Assembly (NCBI GenBank): GCA_016783505.1
Contig: JADHWK010000083.1
Coordinates: 1-6,142, forward strand
Source of the DNA: Candidatus Zhuqueibacterota bacterium
GTDB lineage: Bacteria > BS750m-G25
DNA: 6,142 nt
Reading direction: 5' to 3'
Shown here: positions 1-5,042 of the stretch, one piece after another
Position numbering within the stretch: the stretch's first letter is position 1
Layout of the letters: each line of letters opens with the position of its first letter
Program-made: the position numbers and the translations under genes
Notes under the pieces: model-generated
What the model saw: the letters and a program-made list of their open reading frames with translations, nothing else
The model's database searches: none
Told to the model about the DNA's origin: nothing

Positions 1-12
1 TATCTAACGGGG
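1..12. mobile_element. Right end of a small inverted-repeat element (element E5, partial)
   Basis: The window opens with TATCTAACGGGG, identical to the right terminal repeat of the complete element at 4707-4804. It is followed by TAAA (13-16), the same 4-bp sequence that flanks that element as a target duplication. The rest of the element lies outside the window. It appears to interrupt the lipoprotein gene read on the minus strand. Only one end is visible, so the insertion is inferred from sequence identity; the octamer-plus-CCCC core could in principle be a native stretch of the gene. Confidence 0.6.
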
Positions 13-655
13 TAAATGTTATCCAGTTCAAACTGTCCCCCACCGCAATCAGCGTTCCTCTTACCTTCAGCTTATAAAATCCGTCCCCGGCCGGGTCTGT
101 CGAAAACCTGATTACCGCCCCCGGTTCTATGGTCAAGGTTACAGCTTCGGGAACTTCAACATCTCTGGTTAATATGTAGTGGCGGTTAGATTCCCAGATG
201 GTATTTTCAGTCAAAGCACCGATTACTTGCCTCTCGGACAACAAGTTTATAGTCGGCAGTTCATAGTTGTTAGTTGATAATGAAACATCGAACGTATAGT
301 GGTAGCCAAAACCGATTTTTTTGTAAACAACAATATAATCATTATAAGGAATATTTTCAAGTGAAAAGTTTCCGTTCTGCTCAGTAGTGGTCTCAAATTC
401 AGGGTAATGTGACCGATGGTCGAATTCTGTTCGTTGAGAAATAATAACCCCGATGTTGGGGTGTTCTTGATTTATGGCAACCATATCAGGATCGAGTTCA
501 ATAGGCTCATATAAGGAAATGGTAATTCCAGAATGGTTAGACATTCCTTCTAAGGTTACTTGTCCAGAAATGGTGCCTTCGTCAGTATCGGTATTGAATA
601 ATTTGGAACAATTAAGGAATAGGAAGATGGTAAATAAGGGTAAAATTTTAGTCAT
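1..655 (-). CDS. Beta-helix surface lipoprotein with a carboxypeptidase-regulatory-like domain, 3' end missing
   Basis: The frame is open from the ATG at 655 to the window edge (218 codons). The product starts MTKILPLFTIFLFLNCS, a short lipoprotein signal with a candidate lipidated Cys16; Asn at -1 is atypical for a lipobox. Residues about 28-125 resemble a carboxypeptidase-regulatory-like beta sandwich (ISGQVTLEG..., TTTEQNGNFSLENIPYNDY). From about 145 follows the N-terminal cap and first coils of a right-handed parallel beta-helix: TIWESNRHYILTRDVEVPE, LTIEPGAVIRF, LKVRGTLIAVGDS, WITFT. Such proteins are usually several hundred residues long, so most of the helix is missing here. The last in-frame residues (PLD) come from the TATCTAACGGGG element end at 1-12, so the gene is probably interrupted as well as cut by the window. 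No Shine-Dalgarno sequence is seen. The likely role is an outer-surface binding or polysaccharide-related protein; the substrate is unknown. Confidence 0.75.
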   Translation of the reverse strand, partial: MTKILPLFTIFLFLNCSKLFNTDTDEGTISGQVTLEGMSNHSGITISLYEPIELDPDMVAINQEHPNIGVIISQRTEFDHRSHYPEFETTTEQNGNFSLENIPYNDYIVVYKKIGFGYHYTFDVSLSTNNYELPTINLLSERQVIGALTENTIWESNRHYILTRDVEVPEAVTLTIEPGAVIRFSTDPAGDGFYKLKVRGTLIAVGDSLNWITFTPLD

Positions 656-868
656 AGATTAAAAGGGGGAAAAGGTTCCCTTACCAGTTTAACGGTGGCG
701 ATACCCGTCAAGGAATATAGTGCACACAAATCCCAGAGGGTATTCAGGATCATTAACATCGTTCCCATCAGTCGGGCGTCAGTCAGCCGCCTGACTTGAC
801 CTGACCGATTCCAAATCATTTTAAACCATTTGGTAATTAAGTAATTAAGTTATTGCCTGCCCCGTTCA
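656..868. other. Non-coding spacer upstream of the lipoprotein gene
   Basis: No credible gene is present. A GTCAGTCAG/CTGACTTGAC imperfect hairpin lies at 778-800. A 26-codon minus-strand open stretch (about 688-765, encoding ...DPEYPLGFVCTIFLDGYRHR then a stop) could be the tail of a lost gene, but I cannot assign it. Simple 8-bp repeats follow at 832-855. Confidence 0.4.
832..855. repeat. 8-bp tandem repeat, locus 1
   Basis: Three consecutive octamers read GTAATTAA, GTAATTAA and GTTATTGC. They fit the loose consensus GTYATTRG shared with the repeat tracts at 1048-1080, 4481-4549 and 5512-5575. Confidence 0.65.
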
Positions 869-972
869 CCCTGTTAAATAATAAAATTAATTCATTTAGT
901 TTAACCTTACTGCCTTAAATAATTTTTCAGCCTGTTTCTTAAGAAATAACCAATTGTAAATATTTAACAGGG
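869..972. mobile_element. Small inverted-repeat element E1 (104 bp)
   Basis: The element begins CCCTGTTAAATA and ends TATTTAACAGGG, a perfect 12-bp terminal inverted repeat. Flanks are TTCA (865-868) and TAAA (973-976), so the 4-bp duplication seen at related copies is imperfect here. The interior is very AT-rich, has no ORF, and contains a perfect 12-bp palindrome TTTCTTAAGAAA (935-946). Its first ~40 bp resemble the copy at 5623-5720 (shared CATTTAGTTT); the rest does not align well. This copy lies in non-coding DNA. With no coding capacity it would have to be mobilised in trans. Confidence 0.75.
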
Positions 973-973
973 T

Positions 974-1031
974 AAAATCCTACGAAGGATTTATCCCGTG
1001 AAATTGAACGAAGTGAATTATTTCACTGGGA
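974..1031. repeat. Two adjacent small hairpins
   Basis: A 7-bp stem AAATCCT/AGGATTT with loop ACGA lies at 975-992. Directly next to it, CCCGTGAAAT (995-1004) pairs with ATTTCACTGGG (1020-1030) with one bulged T. The second hairpin echoes the termini of the ~100-bp elements (CCC-GT-AAAT / ATTT-AC-GGG) with a 15-nt loop. No T-run follows either hairpin, so they do not look like intrinsic terminators. They abut the right end of element E1. Confidence 0.6.
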
Positions 1032-1047
1032 GGTATTTCATCGGGGA

Positions 1048-1080
1048 GTTATTAAGTCCTTGGGTTATTAGGTCAATAAG
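1048..1080. repeat. 8-bp tandem repeat, locus 2
   Basis: Four octamers in a row: GTTATTAA, GTCCTTGG, GTTATTAG, GTCAATAA. They match the degenerate GTYATTRG consensus of the other tracts in the window. No coding role is seen. Confidence 0.6.
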
Positions 1081-1152
1081 CGCCGTGCGTAGTCCGTAGG
1101 GCGGTAAACGTTAAATCGACGTTACTTACAGAGGCATAGATAATCCAAGGTC

Positions 1153-1434
1153 TCAGCCACCTGCAATCTGCCGTTGAATGTTTGATGTTGGCAGGCCCTG
1201 TTTCTCAAGCGCAGCATAGAGTTCTCGAACGCCCAGTCCCAGCTCGTTGGCAAAATATTCCAGGCTGATCCTGCCAGCTTCAAACTCCCGATATAGTTGC
1301 TCCAGGCGATGCTCGAAGCCCAAATTGATCAACTCAGCCAGGTGCTGGCCTACCTCGCCAATAGCACCACTGGCTTTGCGTCGCTCGGCCGACCGCAAAA
1401 TCTCTTCCTTAATCGGAACTACCACTTTTGGCAT
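1153..1434 (-). CDS. UPF0175-like putative antitoxin, second gene of TA module 1
   Basis: The 93-residue product has a helical N-terminal half (about 8-45: EEILRSAERRKASGAIGEVG...) and a C-terminal half matching the UPF0175 pattern: LEQLYREFEAGRISLEYFAN, then ELGLGVRELYAALEKQGLPT, a helix-turn-helix-like segment. Proteins of this family are commonly found beside PIN-domain toxins and are thought to act as antitoxins and DNA-binding autoregulators. The start at 1434 is supported by GAGG at 1444-1447, 9 nt upstream. The first 26 bases overlap the end of the PIN gene, so the two are translationally linked. The order toxin then antitoxin is the reverse of the usual arrangement. The base composition is richer in G+C than the flanking sequence. 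The antitoxin role is inferred from family resemblance and pairing. Confidence 0.7.
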   Translation of the reverse strand: MPKVVVPIKEEILRSAERRKASGAIGEVGQHLAELINLGFEHRLEQLYREFEAGRISLEYFANELGLGVRELYAALEKQGLPTSNIQRQIAGG

Positions 1435-1948
1435 CTTTTTTTACCTCACGTAATTTCTCCAGGCTATACTCGATTACCCCAGCCCGATAACGCGGCCGAA
1501 TCACCTCAAGTATAGTCCTTGCCAGCCTACTTGTCAACAGCCCTCGGCTCATTAACTCGATCACCAGATCAGGAAGCATCCATACTGCCAACCCCAGTCG
1601 TGTCGCGGTAACAAACGCCAGATGATCATCCGTAACGAGCGCTTGCACATTCGGTTCCTGACCACACAGTCCGATGCTATCTCGCTCGCCATCTCCCAGC
1701 GCATATTCGTGCAAATGACGGTCCCAGCGCCTGGCGCTTACACTGACGACCCGAATCCTGCCATCCGCTATGCGTTCGCCTGCCGCCACACCATCGGGAT
1801 ATATGGCGCCCATTATGGCTACCTCCTCTTCCACAGACGGCGGAATCAGGACCCTGCAATCCGTGAGCAGATGGTCAATCACCAGTTTTTTCTCAACTTC
1901 AAACTTACAGGCTGTGATCAGCGGGCCGGCATCGAACACCACGTTCAT
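1409..1948 (-). CDS. PIN-domain putative ribonuclease toxin, first gene of TA module 1
   Basis: The 179-residue protein starts MNVVFDAGPLI, giving the first PIN acidic residue Asp6. Further candidate metal ligands are Glu40-42 (SVEEEV), Asp86/Glu88/Asp90 (GDGERDSIG) and Asp107-Asp108 (LVTDDHLA). This spacing is PIN-like and closest in style to the longer DUF3368-type PIN proteins found with UPF0175 partners. PIN toxins are Mg2+-dependent RNases that usually cleave tRNA, rRNA or mRNA; the target here is unknown. Its ATG overlaps the stop of the upstream truncated beta-helix gene by 4 bp (ATGA), with a weak GGGGA ahead of it. The 3' end overlaps the UPF0175-like partner by 26 bp. All the acidic residues expected for catalysis are present. 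The G+C-rich composition contrasts with the AT-rich neighbours and suggests recent acquisition. Confidence 0.75.
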   Translation of the reverse strand: MNVVFDAGPLITACKFEVEKKLVIDHLLTDCRVLIPPSVEEEVAIMGAIYPDGVAAGERIADGRIRVVSVSARRWDRHLHEYALGDGERDSIGLCGQEPNVQALVTDDHLAFVTATRLGLAVWMLPDLVIELMSRGLLTSRLARTILEVIRPRYRAGVIEYSLEKLREVKKDAKSGSSD

Positions 1949-2472
1949 ACAATCCCCACTTCATCATTCCCAACCACCACATTCCTTTCTATCAGGCCCG
2001 AACTTACACCTTCAAACTGCAATCCCACCCTATTGCCTTCGGCAAGAATAAAAGATAAATGATGAAGGATTGAGGGGACAGAAGAAAAGCAAATGCCGGT
2101 GTCAGAACAATTTCTCACGATAAGGTGGTTTAGTTCCGGCGACGCCCCATCGGAGTAAACCCCAAAGTTAGCGTATTCTATTTTGCACCAGGACATGCGG
2201 GAGTTGGTGCTGGAGGAGGAAAATTCAATTCTATTCCAGCTACCCAGGGAAGAGGAGTTAGTCATATCGGAGTGGGGAGGGGTTAGTGATGAGTTGCTGA
2301 TTGTTGATTGCGCCCAGGCGGGCGGGCGTCTGCCCGGATTGTTGATTGTCCCGAATGCTCGGTACTGATAGCTGACAGCTGAATCCATAATCCGTGATCC
2401 GGGATGAAATGGGGAATTGAAAAATAATAAGAATAGGCAACTAAGAATTAGGATGATTTTTTTGTTTTTCAT
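1945..2472 (-). pseudogene. Truncated secreted beta-helix protein, copy A
   Basis: The product from the ATG at 2472 starts MKNKKIILILSCLFLLFFN, a clear signal peptide; an in-frame ATG at 2487 is possible but gives a less typical start. Residues about 23-70 are low-complexity and derive from simple DNA repeats (GATTGTTGATTG at 2299-2310 and 2337-2348). From about 72 comes a beta-helix segment: LGSWNRIEFS, SRMSWCKIEYANFGVYSDGA, LNHLIVRNCS, GLIERNVVVGNDEVGI. The N-x-x-I and asparagine-ladder turns are typical of parallel beta-helices. The ORF stops after 175 residues with its TGA inside the ATG of the PIN toxin gene, far short of a full beta-helix. The segment 2104-2250 is about 90% identical by eye to 5292-5434. 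I infer that the 3' part was replaced by TA module 1. A shortened secreted product could still be made. Confidence 0.7.
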
Positions 2473-2563
2473 TTTTGGTTTATTCAATTAGACGATATAC
2501 GATAATAAATCGGAATTCAGTGTAGATCCTAGTCTTTAAGAGACTTTTAGTTATTCTTAATCA

Positions 2564-2950
2564 TCACCATATTGTTTCCACCACTTTTGCACTGGCAATT
2601 GTTTCATCCTTTGTAATTAAAGGAACCCCAGAAAAAAGTGCTGTTGCCACAATAAGTCTGTCGTGCATCTCCAGATCCACAGAAATGGTATCGGCTGTTT
2701 TCAGAACATCTACATCTAAAGGGACAATCTCGAAATTTTCATACATCTCCAGTCGGGTAAGCGTCTCCGCAAAGGTCAAAACGGTCTTACCCTTCTGGGC
2801 GATGTACATCAGCTCTGCCAGCACGATTGTCGGGACTAAAATGAGGCCTTCCTTTAGGGTTTCTTCAAAAGCATTTGAGGCTTTAAGACTTAACCTCTCG
2901 TCTTCCATAAAATACCAGACCAACGGATGGGTGTCTGTGAGATAATCCAT
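2564..2950 (-). CDS. vapC: VapC-type PIN-domain ribonuclease toxin, TA module 2
   Basis: The 128-residue protein starting MDYLTDTHPLVWY has the four VapC acidic positions: Asp6 (LTDTH), Glu46 (VLAELM), Asp97 (EMHDRLIVATA) and Asp115 (LITKDE). Length and motifs match the usual ~130-residue VapC. An in-frame GTG two codons upstream (2956) is possible, but ATG at 2950 places the DTH motif at the standard distance from the start. Family members are Mg2+-dependent RNases neutralised by the VapB antitoxin. The gene lies 21 bp downstream of the VapB-like gene in the same transcript and shows no damage. It is the closest relative in the window of the split toxin at 4551-5042 (shared VPTIVL, HDR and ITxD segments). 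Confidence 0.88.
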   Translation of the reverse strand: MDYLTDTHPLVWYFMEDERLSLKASNAFEETLKEGLILVPTIVLAELMYIAQKGKTVLTFAETLTRLEMYENFEIVPLDVDVLKTADTISVDLEMHDRLIVATALFSGVPLITKDETIASAKVVETIW

Positions 2951-2971
2951 AAGCACCGTAGAATTACAGGG

Positions 2972-3208
2972 TCAGTGATCCTCGTAATGAAAAAGCGACC
3001 GCCGAGCTTCTCTGAATAGATGTTCGTCAATTTGGCTTCCTTTCCAGATCCCTTTTAAGGAACCCCGCCCATTCCCCTTCTTTTTAGTTACCCTCTGCCA
3101 CTGAACTTCAAGAAGCCTGATCATCCTGTAGAGACTAGGAATAATTTCCCGAGGAAGCGTTTGGATTTCCTCGATAATTTTCTCGCGATAGTTTTGTTGT
3201 ATAGCCAT
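2972..3208 (-). CDS. VapB-like antitoxin, TA module 2
   Basis: The 78-residue protein has an amphipathic N-terminal half (YREKIIEEIQTLPREIIPSL..., about 7-45), a basic linker (TKKKGNGRG) and a C-terminal toxin-binding-like tail, GSLKGIWKGSQIDEHLF then REARRSLFHYED. The tail motif SLxGxxKG...EAxRSLF is shared with the antitoxin at 5043-5261, so both belong to one family (VapB / DUF2281-like by resemblance). The start at 3208 has AGGAG about 7-8 nt upstream, inside the end of the preceding RHH gene, with only 1 nt between genes. The product would bind and inhibit the VapC encoded directly downstream and probably autoregulate the operon. Confidence 0.75.
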   Translation of the reverse strand: MAIQQNYREKIIEEIQTLPREIIPSLYRMIRLLEVQWQRVTKKKGNGRGSLKGIWKGSQIDEHLFREARRSLFHYEDH

Positions 3209-3209
3209 T

Positions 3210-3425
3210 TCACAACTCCTTTTCCTTCAAAGCCGCTTCAAAATTCGCCAATGCTTCGTCACTTAGCTTATCCCATGCCCTTAATTCATCTTCTAAGCCC
3301 TCTTCCACTATGGGTAAATAATACCTCAGGGCTTCAACGACAATTTCTTCTTGTGTTGTCTTTTTCCCCTTTGCCAGTTTTGTGACCTTTTCCCCAATAT
3401 CGTTTGGAATAGTTACTTTTATCAT
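3210..3425 (-). CDS. Ribbon-helix-helix (CopG/Arc-like) protein, first gene of TA module 2
   Basis: The 71-residue product begins MIKVTIPNDIGEKVTKLAKG then KKTTQEEIVVEALRYYLP. This is the beta-strand, helix, turn, helix plan of an RHH DNA-binding domain (residues 1-38). It is followed by an acidic helix, LEDELRAWDKLSDEALANFE, typical of an antitoxin's toxin-binding tail. The start at 3425 has GGGAG (3433-3437) at a good distance. It leads a tight operon (1-nt gap to the VapB-like gene). An RHH protein in addition to a VapB-like antitoxin is unusual. It may be the operon repressor, a second antitoxin, or an orphan from another module. Confidence 0.7.
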   Translation of the reverse strand: MIKVTIPNDIGEKVTKLAKGKKTTQEEIVVEALRYYLPIVEEGLEDELRAWDKLSDEALANFEAALKEKEL

Positions 3426-3429
3426 GATT

Positions 3430-3642
3430 TTACTCCCTTATGTTTAGTTTAAATGAAGAAATTGAGACATTTATATTTACACCAAAGTTGGCATATTCTA
3501 TTTTGCACCAAGACATGCGTGAGTTGGTGCTGGAGGGGGAGAATTCAATTCGGTTCCAGGAGCCAAGCTGGGCTGTAACCTAATTAAGAATTAAGAAAAT
3601 TAAAACCCAGAAATTGGCCAAGTTTATGTTGGTTTTTGTCAT
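3430..3642 (-). pseudogene. Truncated secreted beta-helix protein, copy B, with an internal stop
   Basis: The frame starts at ATG 3642 as MTKTNINLANFWVLIFLILN, a signal peptide nearly identical to copy C. A TAG at 3580-3582 then replaces the TCG serine codon of copy C, a single base change. The frame continues with VTAQLGSWNRIEFSPSS and SRMSWCKIEYANFGV. Homology to the other copies ends near 3482, after which the frame reads unrelated residues and stops at 3430-3432, directly ahead of the RHH gene. The copy is therefore both truncated and nonsense-mutated. It lies in the same orientation directly upstream of TA module 2, so its promoter region may now serve that operon. Confidence 0.75.
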
Positions 3643-3804
3643 TTTTTGAAGAATGTTTCATTTACTTAAAAGGGTGAAAAGGGTCCCGATTCCGAATTTT
3701 GTTCAGATCGAGGATCCCGACCACAAGTGTCGGGACTTAACAGGGCTTTATCCCGAAGCTTCGGGGTTAAAAAAGGCAATAGAGCGGAAAGGGCTCTGGT
3801 TTCA
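3643..3804. repeat. Spacer with mini-palindromes of the TCCCGA...TCGGGA type
   Basis: No gene is seen. TCCCGAC (3715-3721) pairs with GTCGGGA (3729-3735) across a 7-nt loop. CCCGAAGCTTCGGG (3752-3765) is a perfect 14-bp palindrome. Between them, CTTAACAGGG (3737-3746) resembles a lone right end of the ~100-bp elements, and GGGCTTTATCCC (3743-3754) is another inverted repeat. Neither hairpin is followed by a T-run in either direction, so terminator function is not supported. A hairpin of the same style sits inside a broken gene at 5850-5865. Confidence 0.55.
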
Positions 3805-3854
3805 TTAAGCCTTTGATAGCTTTTTTTCGCTTTTACGACCTTTTACAGCCTTTT
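3805..3854. repeat. 50-bp direct repeat, left copy, flanking the first four-helix pseudogene
   Basis: This segment aligns without gaps to 4309-4358 with 41 of 50 identical positions, including CCTTTTACAGCCTTTT, identical at 3839-3854 and 4343-4358. Both are built from degenerate AAAAGGCT units (minus-strand reading). The end of the four-helix gene (stop at 3843) lies within this copy. The pair brackets the gene like the ends of a cassette. Confidence 0.7.
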
Positions 3855-4259
3855 GCCCCCCTTTTTGCCCACTTCTTTTCTCTTGTTTTCTAATGAAAAC
3901 CGTAGTCTATCAATCAAATACATTGTTTGCATTGATAATTTATCAAAAGCATCGTAATCATCGTTGCTCACCAGATTCTTACGTAAAGCCCTTCTTATCC
4001 TTTCTTGTAGTTCACCCAACGATCGTTTGCTATAATTAAGAAATCTTAGGTATTCACCCAATGAGCCACTATAATACCCCTCAACAAAATTTGCTCCTGT
4101 TGAATCAGAAGCATCATCTATTTAATTTTTAAGTTTGAGATATCTATCAGGAATCCTTTTTAAAATTTTCTGAACCAAAACATCAAGTTTGTCAATGTTT
4201 TGCCAGACCTTCATCTTCTTGTGCCCATGTAGCTTCTGTCCCCTTTCTTCAGTTTTCAT
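3843..4259 (-). pseudogene. S23-type four-helix-bundle protein, nonsense-mutated (copy 1)
   Basis: The frame from ATG 4259 gives MKTEERGQKLHGHKKMKVWQ, NIDKLDVLVQKILKRIPDRY, LKLKN, then TAA at 4122-4124. Without a frame change it continues IDDASDSTGANFVEGYYSGS, LGEYLRFLNYSKRSLGELQE, and so on to the stop at 3843. This is the S23 / 23S rRNA intervening-sequence four-helix-bundle family (KVWQ; GANFVEGYYS; EYLRFLNYSKRSLGELQ). The stop most likely replaces CAA (Gln), a single C-to-T change; the restored length is about 138 residues, normal for the family. An upstream in-frame ATG at 4304 would add 15 repeat-derived residues. Proteins of this family form homopentamers in solved structures; their function outside rRNA spacers is poorly known. 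Confidence 0.8.
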
Positions 4260-4308
4260 TTTGCCTTGAATTTCATTCTTTAAGCCGTTTCTAGCCTTGT
4301 TCATCTTT

Positions 4309-4358
4309 TTAAGCCTTCTTTAGCCTTTTTTCACTTTTGAAGCCTTTTACAGCCTTTT
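4309..4358. repeat. 50-bp direct repeat, right copy, flanking the first four-helix pseudogene
   Basis: This copy aligns to 3805-3854 over 50 bp (about 82% identity, no gaps). On the minus strand it consists of AAAAGGCT-like units that continue at lower similarity into the 5' end of the four-helix reading frame (to about 4280). It begins exactly where the reading frame of the lipoprotein fragment at 4358-4456 stops. Confidence 0.7.
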
Positions 4359-4456
4359 TAACCCTCTACAATAATTTGAAAGAGGTCAGGATCGAGTTGA
4401 ACTGTTTCATACAAATCTACCGATATGGCTGAGAAGTATTTTTCTATTTTTTCCCA
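4358..4456 (-). pseudogene. Remnant of a second carboxypeptidase-regulatory-like lipoprotein gene
   Basis: The minus-strand frame reads ...SAISVDLYETVQLDPDLFQ then IIVEG and a TAA at 4358-4360. It resembles residues about 43-58 of the lipoprotein at 1-655 (GITISLYEPIELDPDM): LYE and LDPD are identical, and the DNA matches in CAGGATCGAGTT (4387-4398, versus the stretch near 487-498). There is no start codon or signal peptide. I read it as a scrap of a paralogue whose other parts are lost; the match is short, so a chance resemblance is possible. Confidence 0.5.
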
Positions 4457-4480
4457 TTTTTGTAAGACTTAACAATATGT

Positions 4481-4549
4481 TTATTATTGGGTCATTAAAG
4501 TCATTGTGTAATTTAGTTGACTTTTTGCTTTTTTCCAATGACCCGATAA
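4481..4549. repeat. 8-bp repeat, locus 3, with an inverted arm
   Basis: TTATTGGGTCATT at 4484-4496 is followed by further GTCATT units and is matched in inverse by AATGACCCGATAA at 4537-4549 (one mismatch). Inner segments AGTCA (4499-4503) and TTGACT (4516-4521) can also pair, so the tract could fold into a long imperfect hairpin. It sits just downstream of the vapC pseudogene stop at 4551 (minus strand). No clear T-run terminator is seen. Confidence 0.5.
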
Positions 4550-4550
4550 G

Positions 4551-5042
4551 CTATTCAATAATTGTGACCTCACCAGAATCCTTTATGATCCGGTCTCTTG
4601 TAATAATCCCCGCACCATAAAATCTCGCTGTTGCCGATATGATGCGATCATGGATCTCTATAACCCCTTTCGCCCTTATCGTTTCATCAAAAATCTCAGG
4701 GGTAAACCCCGTTAGATAACATTGTAAATTTGGACATTTAAGTAGGTTTTTTTGAAACTTACTAATTCTATCAGCTAATAAAGATTACAGAATATCTAAC
4801 GGGGTAAACCCAATGATCTCAAAACTTGGATCATTCCTTACAAACCGATACATTTCCTCAAAATCAAACTCAGCCTTTCGCTTCTCCGCTATATCAAGAG
4901 CCTCCGAAAGCACTATCGTAGGGACTAACAACTTCCCTCCCATAATACGACATCTATCAATGGCTTCCCTGGCCTTAAGTTTTAGCCGTCTGCTGCCAAT
5001 TAAATACCAGATGAGACTATGAGTATCCAATAGATAATTCAT
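4551..5042 (-). pseudogene. vapC: VapC-type PIN toxin split by a 98-bp element, TA module 3
   Basis: From ATG 5042 the frame encodes MNYLLDTHSLIWYLIGSRRL ... SFEIIGFT (80 residues), then enters the element at 4707-4804, reads PLDIL and stops at 4785. The rest of the toxin resumes beyond the element as PEIFDETIRAKGVIEIHDRI, ISATARFYGAGIITRDRIIK, DSGEVTIIE and a TAG at 4551-4553. Joining the halves with one TAAA target copy gives an uninterrupted 129-residue VapC with Asp6, Glu47, Asp98 and Asp116, the same length and plan as the toxin at 2564-2950. The truncated product lacks Asp98 and Asp116 and should be inactive. Its start directly abuts the antitoxin stop (TAGATG). The insertion leaves an intact antitoxin with a disabled toxin. 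Confidence 0.9.
4707..4804. mobile_element. Small inverted-repeat element E4 (98 bp) inside vapC
   Basis: Ends are CCCCGTTAGATA and TATCTAACGGGG, a perfect 12-bp inverted repeat, with TAAA on both sides (4703-4706 and 4805-4808) as a 4-bp target duplication. Removing the element and one TAAA rejoins GAG ATC ATT GGG TTT with ACC CCT GAG and restores the VapC frame. The interior carries a 9-bp hairpin (AGTAGGTTT at 4741-4749 with AAACTTACT at 4755-4763) and no ORF. The terminal sequence differs from the other complete copies by CCCC for CCCT and GATA for AATA, marking a subfamily shared with the end at 1-12. Confidence 0.88.

Noticed and set aside
474-662. Plus-strand ORF of 62 codons.
   Set aside because: It lies antisense to the well-supported lipoprotein gene, has no recognisable domain, and no ribosome binding site.
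688-765. A 26-codon minus-strand tail (DPEYPLGFVCTIFLDGYRHR) considered as the C-terminus of a known surface protein.
   Set aside because: It is too short, preceded by stops, and matches no family I can name; kept only as a note in the spacer entry.
1622-2062. Plus-strand ORF of 146 codons and several shorter plus-strand ORFs over 1247-2062.
   Set aside because: They are antisense to the PIN toxin and UPF0175-like genes; their products look like shadow translations without domains.
3737-3746. CTTAACAGGG considered as another element end.
   Set aside because: No matching left end is found ~100 bp away, only nine bases of the terminal repeat match, and the surrounding sequence is made of other palindromes.
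3715-3766. Hairpins considered as intrinsic terminators for the minus-strand genes.
   Set aside because: No run of T follows the stems in either direction, and the same palindrome style occurs inside a gene at 5850-5865.
4785-5042. The 85-codon ORF considered as a complete short PIN protein.
   Set aside because: It lacks the third and fourth acidic residues, ends in element-derived residues (PLDIL), and the missing half is found in frame beyond the element.
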